Source of the DNA: Yersinia artesiana
Lineage (GTDB): Bacteria; Pseudomonadota; Gammaproteobacteria; Enterobacterales; Enterobacteriaceae
Assembly: GCF_902726545.1 (NCBI RefSeq)
Contig: NZ_CACVAD010000020.1
Location: 22,142 to 86,141 of the forward strand
Length of the DNA: 64,000 nt
Direction of reading: 5' to 3'
Shown: positions 52,682 to 61,809 of the stretch, piece by piece
How the letters are laid out: each line of letters opens with the position of its first letter
How positions within the stretch are numbered: the first letter of the stretch is position 1
Program-made: the position numbers and the translations under genes
Notes under the pieces: generated by a model
Seen by the model: only the letters and a program-made list of their open reading frames with translations
What the model was told of the DNA's origin: nothing
The model's database searches: none

Positions 52682-53566
52682 ATGGTTCGCAGCTATATTC
52701 CGCTAAATTCACTTCGCGCCTTCGAGGCTGCGGCCAGACAGTTAAGTTTTACTAAGGCTGCTATCGAATTAAATGTTACCCATGCAGCAATAAGTCAGCA
52801 GGTCAAAGCGCTGGAACAACGCCTCAACTGTCGCCTCTTTATTCGTATTTCACGCGGATTAGTGCTCACAACCGAAGGGGAAAATCTGCTCCCCATCCTG
52901 AACGATTCTTTTGATCGTATCGCCGATACGCTAGACCGTTTCTCCGCTGGAAGAATGCGTGAAAAAGTCAGGGTGGGTGTTGTTGGGACCTTTGCAACCG
53001 GCTATTTATTGTCACGACTGAGGGGTTTTCAACAACATTTCCCACATGTGGATATTTTACTCTCAACACATAATAATCGTGTCGATGTTGTGGCTGAAGG
53101 GCTGGATTATGCCATCCGTTACGGCAATGGAGCCTGGCATGGTACGGAGTCCCAATTGTTATGTGATGCTCCACTTGCCCCGTTGTGCGCCCCTTCATTA
53201 GCAAAAGATTTACGCCACCCTACTGATCTTCAAAGGTTTATGCTGCTCCGCTCCTATCGTCGCGATGAGTGGTCGGCTTGGTTTACTGCTGCGGGAGGAT
53301 CTGTACCTTCACCTTCCCAGCAAATAATGATGTTCGACTCGTCAGTCAGTATGCTGGAAGCGGCGCAGGCGGAAATAGGTATCGCACTGGCTCCACCCGC
53401 CATGTTTATGCACCTGCTACGTAGTGAACGCATAATCCAACCTTTTAGCACAACAGTCAGTCTCGGGGGATATTGGTTAACTCGCCTACAGTCTCGTACT
53501 GAGACACCGGCTATGCGGGATTTTGCTCTGTGGTTATTGTCTGAAATGAAGTCTGAGGGAGAATAG
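52682..53566 (+). CDS. ampR: LysR-type regulator of ampC
   Basis: 294 aa from the ATG at 52682 (MVRSYIPLNSLRAFEAAARQ), which matches other AmpR proteins exactly at the N-terminus. The helix-turn-helix is at about 22-41 (TKAAIELNVTHAAISQQVKA). The effector domain keeps the hallmark stretches STHNNRVDVVAEGLDYAIRY, LLRSYRRDEW and MFDSSVSMLEAAQA. It represses ampC with UDP-MurNAc-pentapeptide and activates it with anhydro-muropeptides in the family. Confidence 0.95.
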   Translation: MVRSYIPLNSLRAFEAAARQLSFTKAAIELNVTHAAISQQVKALEQRLNCRLFIRISRGLVLTTEGENLLPILNDSFDRIADTLDRFSAGRMREKVRVGVVGTFATGYLLSRLRGFQQHFPHVDILLSTHNNRVDVVAEGLDYAIRYGNGAWHGTESQLLCDAPLAPLCAPSLAKDLRHPTDLQRFMLLRSYRRDEWSAWFTAAGGSVPSPSQQIMMFDSSVSMLEAAQAEIGIALAPPAMFMHLLRSERIIQPFSTTVSLGGYWLTRLQSRTETPAMRDFALWLLSEMKSEGE

Positions 53567-53672
53567 AGCGGTATCAACGGCTAATAACACTGTTTGAACG
53601 ACAAAAATCCGCGAAGTGTCTATCAAAAAACAGTGGCCTATTGGGAAATACCAAAGGCCACCAGCAAGTAAA

Positions 53673-54329
53673 TTAATCGGTAATGCTTTGCTTTTTCTCT
53701 CGAATGTCTTGTTCAATTCCATCACGAACATCTTGCGGAATTTTCAGTGCGTCGCCCAGCGCGGCAAGATAACTACGTTCCATAAAATGGTCCACATCAA
53801 TGACGGCGCAACTCAGGAAGTATAGCTCCAACGCTTCCTCTTCATTTTGAATATCACGCGCCAGTAATTGAGGGTCCAATGGCTGATCAATTGCCTGTTG
53901 CACCAGACGTTCACCCTGCTCACTGATACCCGCCTCGCGCATATTCTGCTCAATGATACTGCGCTCTTTCGCATCAATATGCCCATCACTTTTGGCCGCA
54001 AACACCAGTGCCATGACCAACCGCTGCACACGCTGATCTATCGGGGCGACTTGCTGACCATACTGTGGTTCATCCTGATGATTCTGACGAATTCTGTCTT
54101 TATATTTATTCCATAACACGGTTCCCAGTACCGCGCCGCCGCCGGCTAATAACGCACTGCTACCATATTTGCTCAGTAGTTTACGTGAGGATTTACTGCC
54201 AACAAGTAAGCCAGCAAGCCCACCCAATGCGCCAGGCACTAACATATTACTCAGGCCAGAAGCCCCATCACCGTTCTTCTTCGTTGTCTGCCCGAGCATT
54301 GACTGTAATTGTTGCATCAAGTTATTCAT
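53673..54329 (-). CDS. yebE: TerB-like (DUF533) membrane protein YebE
   Basis: 218 aa from the ATG at 54327-54329 with GGTGAAG upstream. Contains a Gly-rich hydrophobic segment (about 30-75, [40 protein letters not shown]) and a C-terminal TerB-like domain ([20 protein letters not shown]). Matches E. coli YebE, a member of the Cpx envelope-stress regulon. The function is unknown. Confidence 0.9.
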   Translation of the reverse strand: MNNLMQQLQSMLGQTTKKNGDGASGLSNMLVPGALGGLAGLLVGSKSSRKLLSKYGSSALLAGGGAVLGTVLWNKYKDRIRQNHQDEPQYGQQVAPIDQRVQRLVMALVFAAKSDGHIDAKERSIIEQNMREAGISEQGERLVQQAIDQPLDPQLLARDIQNEEEALELYFLSCAVIDVDHFMERSYLAALGDALKIPQDVRDGIEQDIREKKQSITD

Positions 54330-54862
54330 AATCTTCACCAATAAAGTGGAGTAAACAACCTGAGAATAAAGCAACAAATGTCAAGATGTGTATGAGGGTG
54401 TAAAAAAGCCTATCTACCTATATTGAAACTGCCTCTCCAACGTGAAAAAGACAAATAAAACACTTAAAGCCCATGCCATAGTGATGACTTTTCTGTCTAA
54501 TAAACAACATTAAAATGAAGAAAGAGATAACGCTATTTCTGACATCCAGTGACTTGCGGGTAGTTACGATACACCAACATGAGTTTTCTTTTGGGCTCAA
54601 AACCGTTATCCAGCATGCATCGCTGTATATCAGCCGCCTTTCTAATTGCGGATCAGCCAATAAACTCATCCCTGAAACTGAAATCTCGCTATAAATCTTG
54701 TGCTGTTAAATGTTACCCGACCATTGTCGGGTAACGCCGTTTATCCGCGCTTCCAATATCCGAATCTTAAACGATAACCTTGTTCTGGCTTTTGACGCTT
54801 ATTGTTACAATGTTATGATAAGTGGCTGAGGCAATTGAAATCACGATGACAAGGGAAACGTT
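54330..54862. other. Gap between yebE and actS with two short antiparallel ORFs
   Basis: 533 bp. A 59-codon plus-strand ORF (54515-54694, MKKEITLFLTSSDLRVVTIH) and an 83-codon minus-strand ORF (54418-54669) overlap. Neither has a good ribosome-binding site or a family I recognise, so I do not call either a gene. The end of the gap must hold the actS promoter. Confidence 0.4.
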
Positions 54863-55609
54863 TTGAACACGAAAAGCAGAATGCGGTTGTGGCCACGGTT
54901 GGCGTTATATGCAATGGCTATCTTGCTATTGGCTGGGTGCTCAAACAATGCAAATCGTGATTATGCCAAGCTGCCGAAGGGCAGTTACAACGACAAATCC
55001 TATACCGTCAAAAAGGGTGATACTCTCTATTTTATCGCTTGGATCAGTGACAGTGAAGTCAGTGACCTTGCCCGTATCAACAAGCTAAAACCCCCTTATC
55101 GACTGGAAGTTGGGCAGAAGTTGCGACTTGATAGTTCGAGCTCAACGGGGCGTCTAACGTCAACTAAACGCAAATCATCAAGTACGACGCTGGCTAAATC
55201 GACGCCACCGCCTGGTGCAAGTCGTTGCTGGCGTTGGCCCACCAGCGGCCAAGTTATCTCTAAATATTCCGCTGCCGATGGTGGCAACAAAGGGATTGAT
55301 ATTGCAGGTAAACGCGGGCAGCCAGTCTATGCATCAGCCAAAGGGAAAGTGGTGTATGTCGGCAATCAACTACGCGGCTATGGCAACCTCATCATGATTA
55401 AGCACGGCGAGGATTTCATTACCGCTTACGCCCATAACGACACCATGCTGGTGAATAATGGTCAGGATGTTAAGGCTGGGCAGAAAATAGCCACCATGGG
55501 AAGCACAGGAACAGATACCCTAATGTTGCATTTTCAGATTCGCTACCGGGCAACAGCGCTAGACCCACTGCGCTATCTGCCTGCACAAGGAACGTCACCG
55601 AAGTGCTAG
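54863..55609 (+). CDS. actS: LytM-domain amidase activator ActS (YgeR)
   Basis: 248 aa starting at a TTG (54863-54865) with AAGGGA 6 bp upstream; the next in-frame ATG, 6 codons on, has no such site. Lipobox LLAGC at about C26. A LysM domain follows (SYTVKKGDTLYFIAW, about 46-90), a Ser/Thr/Lys-rich linker, and a C-terminal LytM (M23) domain. In it the zinc ligands are lost: NKGID instead of HxxxD and MLHFQ instead of HLHxE. As in E. coli ActS this makes a non-enzymatic activator of an amidase (AmiC there). Confidence 0.9.
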   Translation: MNTKSRMRLWPRLALYAMAILLLAGCSNNANRDYAKLPKGSYNDKSYTVKKGDTLYFIAWISDSEVSDLARINKLKPPYRLEVGQKLRLDSSSSTGRLTSTKRKSSSTTLAKSTPPPGASRCWRWPTSGQVISKYSAADGGNKGIDIAGKRGQPVYASAKGKVVYVGNQLRGYGNLIMIKHGEDFITAYAHNDTMLVNNGQDVKAGQKIATMGSTGTDTLMLHFQIRYRATALDPLRYLPAQGTSPKC

Positions 55610-55644
55610 CTAATTTAAGGTTTATGCTATCGCAGATAGATAAA

Positions 55645-55664
55645 AGGCTCCTGTTCAGGAGCCT
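55645..55664 (+). terminator. actS terminator hairpin, proximal copy without T run
   Basis: Arms AGGCTCCTG (55645-55653) and CAGGAGCCT (55656-55664). It is nearly identical to the hairpin at 55827-55850 and stands at the left edge of the YPAL copy C; taken as a target duplication. Confidence 0.6.
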
Positions 55665-55826
55665 CGACTGCTGACGAACTCTCACGACTCGATCTTGCAG
55701 GGTGGGACAGGTAGAAGAGTAAAGCGTCTGCGCCACGGATGGCGCGGCTCGAGCCTACAAGGATGTATTTACGGCGTCTTTACGATCTGCCTGTTTTCAC
55801 CGTTAATGGCACTTTGTCATTAACCT
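55665..55826 (+). repeat. YPAL-type palindromic miniature insertion, copy C
   Basis: 162 bp lying exactly between two copies of the actS terminator hairpin. Same orientation as copy B and about 90 percent alike by eye (for example GGCTCGAGCCTACAAGGATG in both). The element itself holds the GCGCCACGGATGGCGC inverted repeat. Confidence 0.8.
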
Positions 55827-55855
55827 CAAGGCTCCTGTTCGGGAGCCTTGTTTTT
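55827..55855 (+). terminator. actS terminator, distal copy with T run
   Basis: Arms CAAGGCTCC (55827-55835) and GGAGCCTTG (55842-55850) followed by TTTTT. A standard intrinsic terminator, now separated from actS by the repeat. Confidence 0.8.
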
Positions 55856-55888
55856 GATACTTATTTCAGTCATGAAGCCCTGTTATCA

Positions 55889-56527
55889 TTACGCCAGAAT
55901 TTGTTTCACGAATGCTTTGATTTCTTCAACCTGACAGTTATCGAAGAAACACTGCTGGAAACGTTCACCACTCACGGCGGTTTTCACCAATTCTGGGTCG
56001 ATAGCCCGCAGTGTATCCAGATAGTTTTCTTTTACTACAGCTGCTTTCACTTGGTTCAAAATACCCGCGTTGCGCACTTGTGGCTCTTTACGATCCAATG
56101 GGTAGCCTTCGCCTTTCACGCCGGTGAAAGCTTTCTCAAAGATGTAACGCACATTCAGTTCAGCACCCCAGCCAAAACCTTTGGCGAATGGCAGTGACAG
56201 TGCATTACCGTTGTTAATCTGAGCAAACAGGAAAGCATCCGCTGGATCGATGCAATAACCGCACACTACACCTGGGTGAATGTTCAATGACATCATCGCA
56301 CCCTGCCCAGTACCGCAGCCAGTAACGACGAAATCAACTGCTTTAGCGTTCAGCAGGATGCTGGCCATAATCCCCAGATGGATATAAGTCAGATGATGGT
56401 CATTCTCATCACTCATACCTACGTTGTATACCGGGTACGCTTTTTCTGAGGCTACAGCGTTCAGCTCTTTCAGAATGATTGCGTTTTTACCCGCTTGGCT
56501 GTTTTCCATCATCAGTGCGATTTTCAT
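55889..56527 (-). CDS. RpiB/LacA/LacB-family sugar-phosphate isomerase
   Basis: 212 aa. The N-terminal ~145 residues are an RpiB-type Rossmann fold with the catalytic-type Cys at C71 (TGCGTGQGAMMSLN). The C-terminal ~65 residues match the extension seen in the RpiB subgroup with a DUF3666-type tail. The substrate cannot be told from the sequence: these are ribose-5-phosphate isomerase relatives, often linked to hexuronate or rare sugars. The start is preceded by GGAGAT. It stands alone on the minus strand. Confidence 0.82.
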   Translation of the reverse strand: MKIALMMENSQAGKNAIILKELNAVASEKAYPVYNVGMSDENDHHLTYIHLGIMASILLNAKAVDFVVTGCGTGQGAMMSLNIHPGVVCGYCIDPADAFLFAQINNGNALSLPFAKGFGWGAELNVRYIFEKAFTGVKGEGYPLDRKEPQVRNAGILNQVKAAVVKENYLDTLRAIDPELVKTAVSGERFQQCFFDNCQVEEIKAFVKQILA

Positions 56528-56779
56528 TTATTATCTCCGTTGCGCCAACGAGCTTCAGCCCATTGGGTGTGATAGTTAGACTTGACTGTGCAGACCATAG
56601 CAACTTGGAAACAAAATTTCAATTTTAATGAAAGGATGTTTTATAAATGTCACACTTCGGGATTTAACATAGCTCGCCAGAATGGAAGTTTAGGCAGAAA
56701 ACGACATAATGACTCAAGGAGTAACTCGCCCTTTTAGCTGTTTGAAGCCGCGCAACTCACTTGCGCAGCCTTAGTGCTA

Positions 56780-57439
56780 TTAGTGATGCAACATCTCGTG
56801 AACAATATCGTCTTTATCTAACGCTATCGGGTAAAAGGTTGGCCAGTTATCCATTTCTTTCAGCAACTTCTCTTGCGATTCATTACCCATATAAACATGA
56901 AAATGATGGGATTTCTGTGGCTCAATGATATGGTCACTGAATTGGACATATTTCGGGGCTTTGGAACTGGCATCTTTGCATTCATATAAATAGCGCACCC
57001 CTTTCTTTCCTGAATCATAGTGCATTATTTTAAAGCCAGAGTAGCTGTATTGGCAGGAGTTAACCGCTTCTGAGGTATGGAAATCAATAGTATTGTTCTC
57101 GATACCAATCATCGTGATATCAGTCGCATAGCCTTTTTTATAATATTCTCGGTACTCCTCAATGGTTTTATTTTTGTTCTTTTTGGCTTTATCTGCCAGC
57201 ACCGGATCCAGAGCACCCTGTAACAGATAGGGATTAATCGATTGCCACACACCATCCCAATCACCGAGTGGCCGGTCTTTAACGTCTTTATCTGCAAAGA
57301 TACCTTCACTTGCGTTGCGTGCTACTTCAGTTTGTTGATGCTCATGGCTATGTTTGCCATGAGCAAATGAATTTAAACTGGTCAAGGACACGCAAACACT
57401 AAGTGCAACGATGGATAGGTGGTGCAATTTCTTTGGCAT
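56780..57439 (-). CDS. zinT: Periplasmic zinc-binding protein ZinT
   Basis: 219 aa from the ATG at 57437-57439 with AGGAG 6 bp upstream. A signal peptide (about 1-27) is followed by a His-rich stretch (HGKHSHEHQQ) and the lipocalin-like ZinT domain (DRPLGDWDGVWQSINPYL, HHFHVYMGNESQEKL). The C-terminus EMLHH adds ligands. ZinT delivers zinc to ZnuA under shortage. A Zur box stands 33 bp upstream. Confidence 0.95.
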   Translation of the reverse strand: MPKKLHHLSIVALSVCVSLTSLNSFAHGKHSHEHQQTEVARNASEGIFADKDVKDRPLGDWDGVWQSINPYLLQGALDPVLADKAKKNKNKTIEEYREYYKKGYATDITMIGIENNTIDFHTSEAVNSCQYSYSGFKIMHYDSGKKGVRYLYECKDASSKAPKYVQFSDHIIEPQKSHHFHVYMGNESQEKLLKEMDNWPTFYPIALDKDDIVHEMLHH

Positions 57440-57471
57440 GAACAACTCCTATTGATTGATTTAAATGTAAT

Positions 57472-57484
57472 GTTATATTATTAC
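57472..57484. promoter_or_regulatory. Zur box upstream of zinT
   Basis: GTTATATTATTAC matches the GTTATANTATAAC core but for one base, with flanking ATGTAAT (57465-57471) and ATTACAT (57480-57486) extending the dyad. Same motif as at znuA/znuC. Confidence 0.8.
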
Positions 57485-57594
57485 ATAACCATCAATCAAC
57501 AGGTTTTTATCCCTTATTAACTAACGCAGTTACGGCTTCTGGCTGCTGTACAAAGCTAATAACAGACTTGTTAAATAATCAAAATGATGGGTAT

Positions 57595-58167
57595 TTATCG
57601 TTCGGGAAATAAATTAACCCATAATAGACAGCTATCAGGAAGTAGTGGCTGTAATTGACCACCTTTAATGGCTGGTAACCACCAACATCCTTGCGAAGCA
57701 CTAAGTTCATGCGTTTCTGTGTGGCTGATAAGCCATTTCCCCTTTACGACATAAACTAATCCACCATGTGAGGCTGGAAGTTCTTGCGCTGAATTAACAG
57801 ATGTTACGCTAGCCTGCCAACAACCTCGCCGGGTCATGATATTAAAATCCTGACTACTTCCCCCCAGCAAATGTGCATAGATAGGTATATCGCCGGGAAA
57901 AGCAAAAGACTGCAATGGGGTCGAAAGGGTATGAGCCTCCCACTCGGGGCTGGAGAGCACTACCCCTTCACCTGTGAGCAATGTAATTGAACGATCAATA
58001 TCGGGGAATACTGAAAATGGACCGTCTTGTTCAATCGTCGCAATGCTGGCACGCCAGGCAAAGTCATCCCCCCCGACGGGCCAACATGCAATTTCACGGG
58101 TTTCACCACCACCATTTCGCCAGCGACTAACCGGTAAACTGGCAAAATCAAAAACGGTAAAGCTCAT
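57595..58167 (-). CDS. hutD: HutD family protein
   Basis: 190 aa from the ATG at 58165-58167; AGGAGG lies just upstream, and the ATG overlaps the hutF stop by one base (TGATG). HutD/Ves cupin family: SRWRNGGGETREIACWP at the N-terminus and FAFPGDIPIYAHLLGG follow the family. In Pseudomonas HutD appears to limit hut-operon expression, perhaps by binding formylglutamate-type intermediates. It is the second gene of a hutF-hutD unit. Confidence 0.88.
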   Translation of the reverse strand: MSFTVFDFASLPVSRWRNGGGETREIACWPVGGDDFAWRASIATIEQDGPFSVFPDIDRSITLLTGEGVVLSSPEWEAHTLSTPLQSFAFPGDIPIYAHLLGGSSQDFNIMTRRGCWQASVTSVNSAQELPASHGGLVYVVKGKWLISHTETHELSASQGCWWLPAIKGGQLQPLLPDSCLLWVNLFPER

Positions 58168-59537
58168 CAGACCTCCTGTTGACAAGCTTTTAGTACCGCC
58201 AGAAAAGCCTGCGCAGTTTGCTGTTGCATCGGATGATATCTATCCACTATTACCGCGTTGCCCGCCACATAAACATCCCGAATTTGCGATTTATCCCCCG
58301 CAAATAACCATCGATTCAATAAAGAAGCAGATTCTGTGCCACCAATATAAGGATCATCGCCATCCAAAACTAACCAATCGGCACGATAACCTTCGGCTAT
58401 CTGACCAATATTGCTGCCGCAAGCTTGCTGTCCCCCAGCTAAAGCTTGGGTATAAAGTAAATCGGCAACCGCTGGATACTGTTCATTAGTCAGGCGATTA
58501 CGACGCTGATCTCGCAAGCGCTGCCCATACTCCAGCCAACGTAACTCCTCCACTACATTCAGAGAAACATGGCTATCGGAGCCTATTCCCCAGCGGCCAT
58601 GATGCTGTAAATAATCTACTGCCGGGAAAATACCATCTCCCAAATTGGCTTCCGTTGTTGGGCATAATCCTGCTACAGCCTGACTTTTAGCCAATCGAAC
58701 AAGTTCTGACTCATCCAAATGCGTGGCATGAACCAGGCACCAACGACTGTCAACGGGCACGTGATCGTACAACCACGCCACGGGCCGTTGCCCACTCCAG
58801 GCAAGACAATCGTTAACCTCTTTTTGCTGCTCGGCAATATGAATATGCACTGGCAACTGTTTATCCGATGCCTGCAATATCTCCTGCATTTGACTTAACT
58901 CAACAGCGCGCAATGAATGAAAGCATATACCTTGATTTTGTAGGGGCTGATTCGCCAGTTGTTGAGTGATAACTTGCTGCTGCTTAAGATAGCTTTCTGT
59001 GTTTTGAATAAAACGACGCTGCCCCTGTTGAGCCGGTTGGCCACCGAATCCCGCGTAACTGTATAGCACCGGTAATAAAGTCATCCCTATTCCGACCTCT
59101 TGCGCCGCCTGACTTAGGTGTAATGTCATCTCCCCCGGATCACTGTATGGGTTACCGTCAGGGCTGTGGTGCAAATAATGGAACTCTGCGACTTGGGTAT
59201 AGCCACCTTTTAACATTTCGATATATAACTGACGAGCAATCACACCGACATGTTCTGGTGTCAATCGCTGGACTAACCGATACATCAAATCTCGCCATGT
59301 CCAAAAACTGTCCTGCGGGTTACCAGCAATCTCAGCTAATCCAGACATCATGCGCTGGAAAGCATGGGAATGCAGATTAGGCATGCCGGGCACTATCGGC
59401 CCCGAGAGAATTTGGCAATCCATATCACTGCTGCCCGTCATAATGCGCTGAATGTTGCCCTGTTCATTGACAGTTATCTGTACGTCATTCGCCCATCCAT
59501 CAGGTAAGAAAGCACGTTTGGTAAAATAAACTGGCAT
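58167..59537 (-). CDS. hutF: Formimidoylglutamate deiminase
   Basis: 456-aa amidohydrolase turning N-formimino-glutamate into N-formyl-glutamate plus ammonia. Metal ligands H56 and H58 lie in PNLHSHAFQRM, with further ones in HIHIAEQ and VHATHL and the catalytic Asp in IGSDSHVSL. Its presence, with HutG, defines the five-step histidine pathway. It is divergent from hutC; a HutC-type operator lies in the gap. Confidence 0.95.
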   Translation of the reverse strand: MPVYFTKRAFLPDGWANDVQITVNEQGNIQRIMTGSSDMDCQILSGPIVPGMPNLHSHAFQRMMSGLAEIAGNPQDSFWTWRDLMYRLVQRLTPEHVGVIARQLYIEMLKGGYTQVAEFHYLHHSPDGNPYSDPGEMTLHLSQAAQEVGIGMTLLPVLYSYAGFGGQPAQQGQRRFIQNTESYLKQQQVITQQLANQPLQNQGICFHSLRAVELSQMQEILQASDKQLPVHIHIAEQQKEVNDCLAWSGQRPVAWLYDHVPVDSRWCLVHATHLDESELVRLAKSQAVAGLCPTTEANLGDGIFPAVDYLQHHGRWGIGSDSHVSLNVVEELRWLEYGQRLRDQRRNRLTNEQYPAVADLLYTQALAGGQQACGSNIGQIAEGYRADWLVLDGDDPYIGGTESASLLNRWLFAGDKSQIRDVYVAGNAVIVDRYHPMQQQTAQAFLAVLKACQQEV

Positions 59538-59611
59538 AGCGATATCCCAATATTTTGTTCAGAGTCAAACGCGCTGAGCAGCAGCTGCGTCAATTAATTA
59601 AATCACTAACT

Positions 59612-59627
59612 TGTATATACATATACA
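59612..59627. promoter_or_regulatory. HutC-type operator between hutF and hutC
   Basis: TGTATATACA at 59612-59621 fits TGTA-N2-TACA; a wider dyad TGTATAT/ATATACA spans 59612-59627. The same decamer recurs before hutI. Confidence 0.75.
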
Positions 59628-59685
59628 CACGCTAAATTCAACCGTAGACTTAGCGTATATTTTCTTATCTGACGAGGTTAACGTC

Positions 59686-60453
59686 GTGGCGGAACAGCAA
59701 ACGACCTTACAATTAAGTCCCGCAATGGACGATACCCCTGCCCCTATTTATCAACGCGTTAAGTTGGCTATCATTCGCCAGATTAGAACTGGGGTCTGGC
59801 AGCCCCATCAACGTGTACCATCAGAGAGTGAGCTAGTTACCGAGTTAGGGGTCAGTCGTATGACCATTAACCGGGCGTTACGTGAACTCACCAGTGAAGG
59901 CTTTTTGATCCGCATGCAAGGCGTAGGAACCTTTGTTGCTGAAGCAAAGGCGCACAGTGCCTTACTTGAAGTTCATAATATTGCTGACGAAATCACTGCG
60001 CGTGGTCATCGCCATAGTAGTAAGATTTTGCAGTTAGAGGCGCGGCCAGCAAGTTCTGAAGAGGCGATTGCTTTAGGCATTCAGCCCGGCCAGCAACTGT
60101 TCTATTCGCAAATTGTTCATTACGAGAATGATGTTCCCATTCAGGTCGAAAATCGCTGCGTCAATCCCAGCACCGCGCCCGATTATATGAAGCAGGATTT
60201 CAACCAAATCACCCCTTACAGTTACCTCACCCAAGCCGCCCCGCTAACTGAAGGTGAACATATTGTCGAAGCCGTTATCCCAAACCCCCTTGAGCGGCAG
60301 TTACTGCAATTAGACGATCATGAACCCTGTCTACTGATTCGCCGTAGAACCTGGTATGGAAAAGCAATAGTGACCGCTGCTCAACTGCTTTATCCCGGCT
60401 CCCGCTATCAACTCTATGGTCGTTTTACCCCACAAGGTACCGTCACGTCCTGA
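59686..60453 (+). CDS. hutC: GntR-family repressor of histidine utilisation
   Basis: 255 aa from the GTG at 59686, preceded by GAGG; the frame is open for 25 codons upstream, but that part covers the operator. Winged helix at about 20-85 (PAPIYQRVKLAIIRQIRTG, RVPSESELVTELGVSRMTIN) and UTRA effector domain from about 100 on. HutC proteins respond to urocanate. It is followed by hutI in the same direction, with a second operator in the gap. Confidence 0.93.
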   Translation: MAEQQTTLQLSPAMDDTPAPIYQRVKLAIIRQIRTGVWQPHQRVPSESELVTELGVSRMTINRALRELTSEGFLIRMQGVGTFVAEAKAHSALLEVHNIADEITARGHRHSSKILQLEARPASSEEAIALGIQPGQQLFYSQIVHYENDVPIQVENRCVNPSTAPDYMKQDFNQITPYSYLTQAAPLTEGEHIVEAVIPNPLERQLLQLDDHEPCLLIRRRTWYGKAIVTAAQLLYPGSRYQLYGRFTPQGTVTS

Positions 60454-60548
60454 TCAATTTTATTTCTCTGCGAGAAGTGCGAAGTGTTACGCAATTGTTT
60501 AAATCCCTATCTTGCCGATAGTGAATTTATGCGTTAGGTTGTCCATGA

Positions 60549-60560
60549 TTGTATATACAA
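60549..60560. promoter_or_regulatory. HutC-type operator upstream of hutI
   Basis: Perfect 12-bp palindrome TTGTATATACAA ending 28 bp before the hutI start. It contains the same decamer as the hutF-hutC site, which indicates that hutC regulates both units. Confidence 0.8.
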
Positions 60561-60588
60561 CTTAATTTTGTACGTCTTAGGGAGTCAG

Positions 60589-61809
60589 ATGGTGTCAACA
60601 ATTCACTGCGACAGTTTATGGCACGGTGCCGATATCGTGACCATGCGTGGAGGGAAGTATCACCTGATCCCGCAAGGGGCGATGGCGGTGACTGACGGTA
60701 AAATAGTCTGGATCGGGCCATATAATGAATTACCCAGACTCAGTGCTTCACGCGAGATCACCTACTCGGGTGGCCTTATCACCCCTGGATTAATTGATTG
60801 CCATACCCATTTGGTGTTTGGTGGTGATCGAAGTGCCGAATTCGAACAACGTCTTAATGGTGTGAGTTATGCAGAAATTGCCGCCAATGGCGGCGGTATC
60901 GTGTCAACAGTCAGAGCAACACGAAGCACCAGTGAGCAACAATTACTGGAACAAGCTTTATTTCGTCTAAAGCCATTACTTGCTGAAGGAGTAACCTGTA
61001 TTGAAATTAAATCGGGTTATGGCCTCAGCCTTGAGAGTGAAATGAAAATGCTCCGCGTGGCGCGCCAGTTAGGTGAATTATTGCCTGTCACAGTCAAAAC
61101 GGCCTGCCTGGCTGCCCATGCATTGCCACCCGAATTTGCTGGTCGGGCTGATGATTACATTGATTTCGTTTGCAACAGCATTATTCCCCAGGTTGCAAAA
61201 GAAAAGCTCGCTGATGCTGTTGATGCTTTTTGTGAACATCTGGCGTTTTCACCTGCACAAGTTGAGCGTGTATTCTTAGCGGCACAACAAGCTGGTTTAC
61301 CGGTAAAACTGCATGCTGAACAACTATCTTCACTCAATGGCAGCACGCTGGCTGCCAAATTTAATGCCATGTCAGCCGATCACCTTGAATACGCAACGGA
61401 ATCAGATGTTAGAGCAATGGCAGATGCGGGTACGGTCGCTGTATTGTTGCCGGGGGCTTATTACTTATTGCGAGAAACGCAATGCCCTCCAATTGAACTA
61501 TTTCGTCAATATAACGTGCCGATGGCATTAGCCAGTGATGCCAATCCGGGAACATCACCAGCACTCTCACTACGGCTGATGCTCAATATGGCATGCACCT
61601 TGTTCCGTATGACTCCGGAAGAAGCACTCGCAGGTGTCACTTGCCATGCGGCTCAAGCTCTGGGGTTGCAAGAAACGCAAGGAACACTGGAAACAGGTAA
61701 ATTGGCAAACTGGGTGCATTGGCCATTGGCGCGCCCAGCGGAACTGGCATACTGGCTCGGCGGCCAATTACCTGTATCTGTTGTTTTCCAAGGAGATGCT
61801 CGCCCATGA
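60589..61809 (+). CDS. hutI: Imidazolonepropionase
   Basis: 406-aa amidohydrolase opening imidazolone-propionate to formimino-glutamate. Start at the ATG at 60589 with AGGGAG just upstream. Metal-binding H72 and H74 lie in [12 protein letters not shown], and further motifs [23 protein letters not shown] and [10 protein letters not shown] are intact. It overlaps hutG by 4 bp (ATGA). Confidence 0.95.
   Translation: MVSTIHCDSLWHGADIVTMRGGKYHLIPQGAMAVTDGKIVWIGPYNELPRLSASREITYSGGLITPGLIDCHTHLVFGGDRSAEFEQRLNGVSYAEIAANGGGIVSTVRATRSTSEQQLLEQALFRLKPLLAEGVTCIEIKSGYGLSLESEMKMLRVARQLGELLPVTVKTACLAAHALPPEFAGRADDYIDFVCNSIIPQVAKEKLADAVDAFCEHLAFSPAQVERVFLAAQQAGLPVKLHAEQLSSLNGSTLAAKFNAMSADHLEYATESDVRAMADAGTVAVLLPGAYYLLRETQCPPIELFRQYNVPMALASDANPGTSPALSLRLMLNMACTLFRMTPEEALAGVTCHAAQALGLQETQGTLETGKLANWVHWPLARPAELAYWLGGQLPVSVVFQGDARP

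Noticed and set aside
54418..54694. Antiparallel ORFs of 83 and 59 codons between yebE and actS
   Set aside because: Neither has a proper ribosome-binding site or known similarity. Kept only as a note on the gap.
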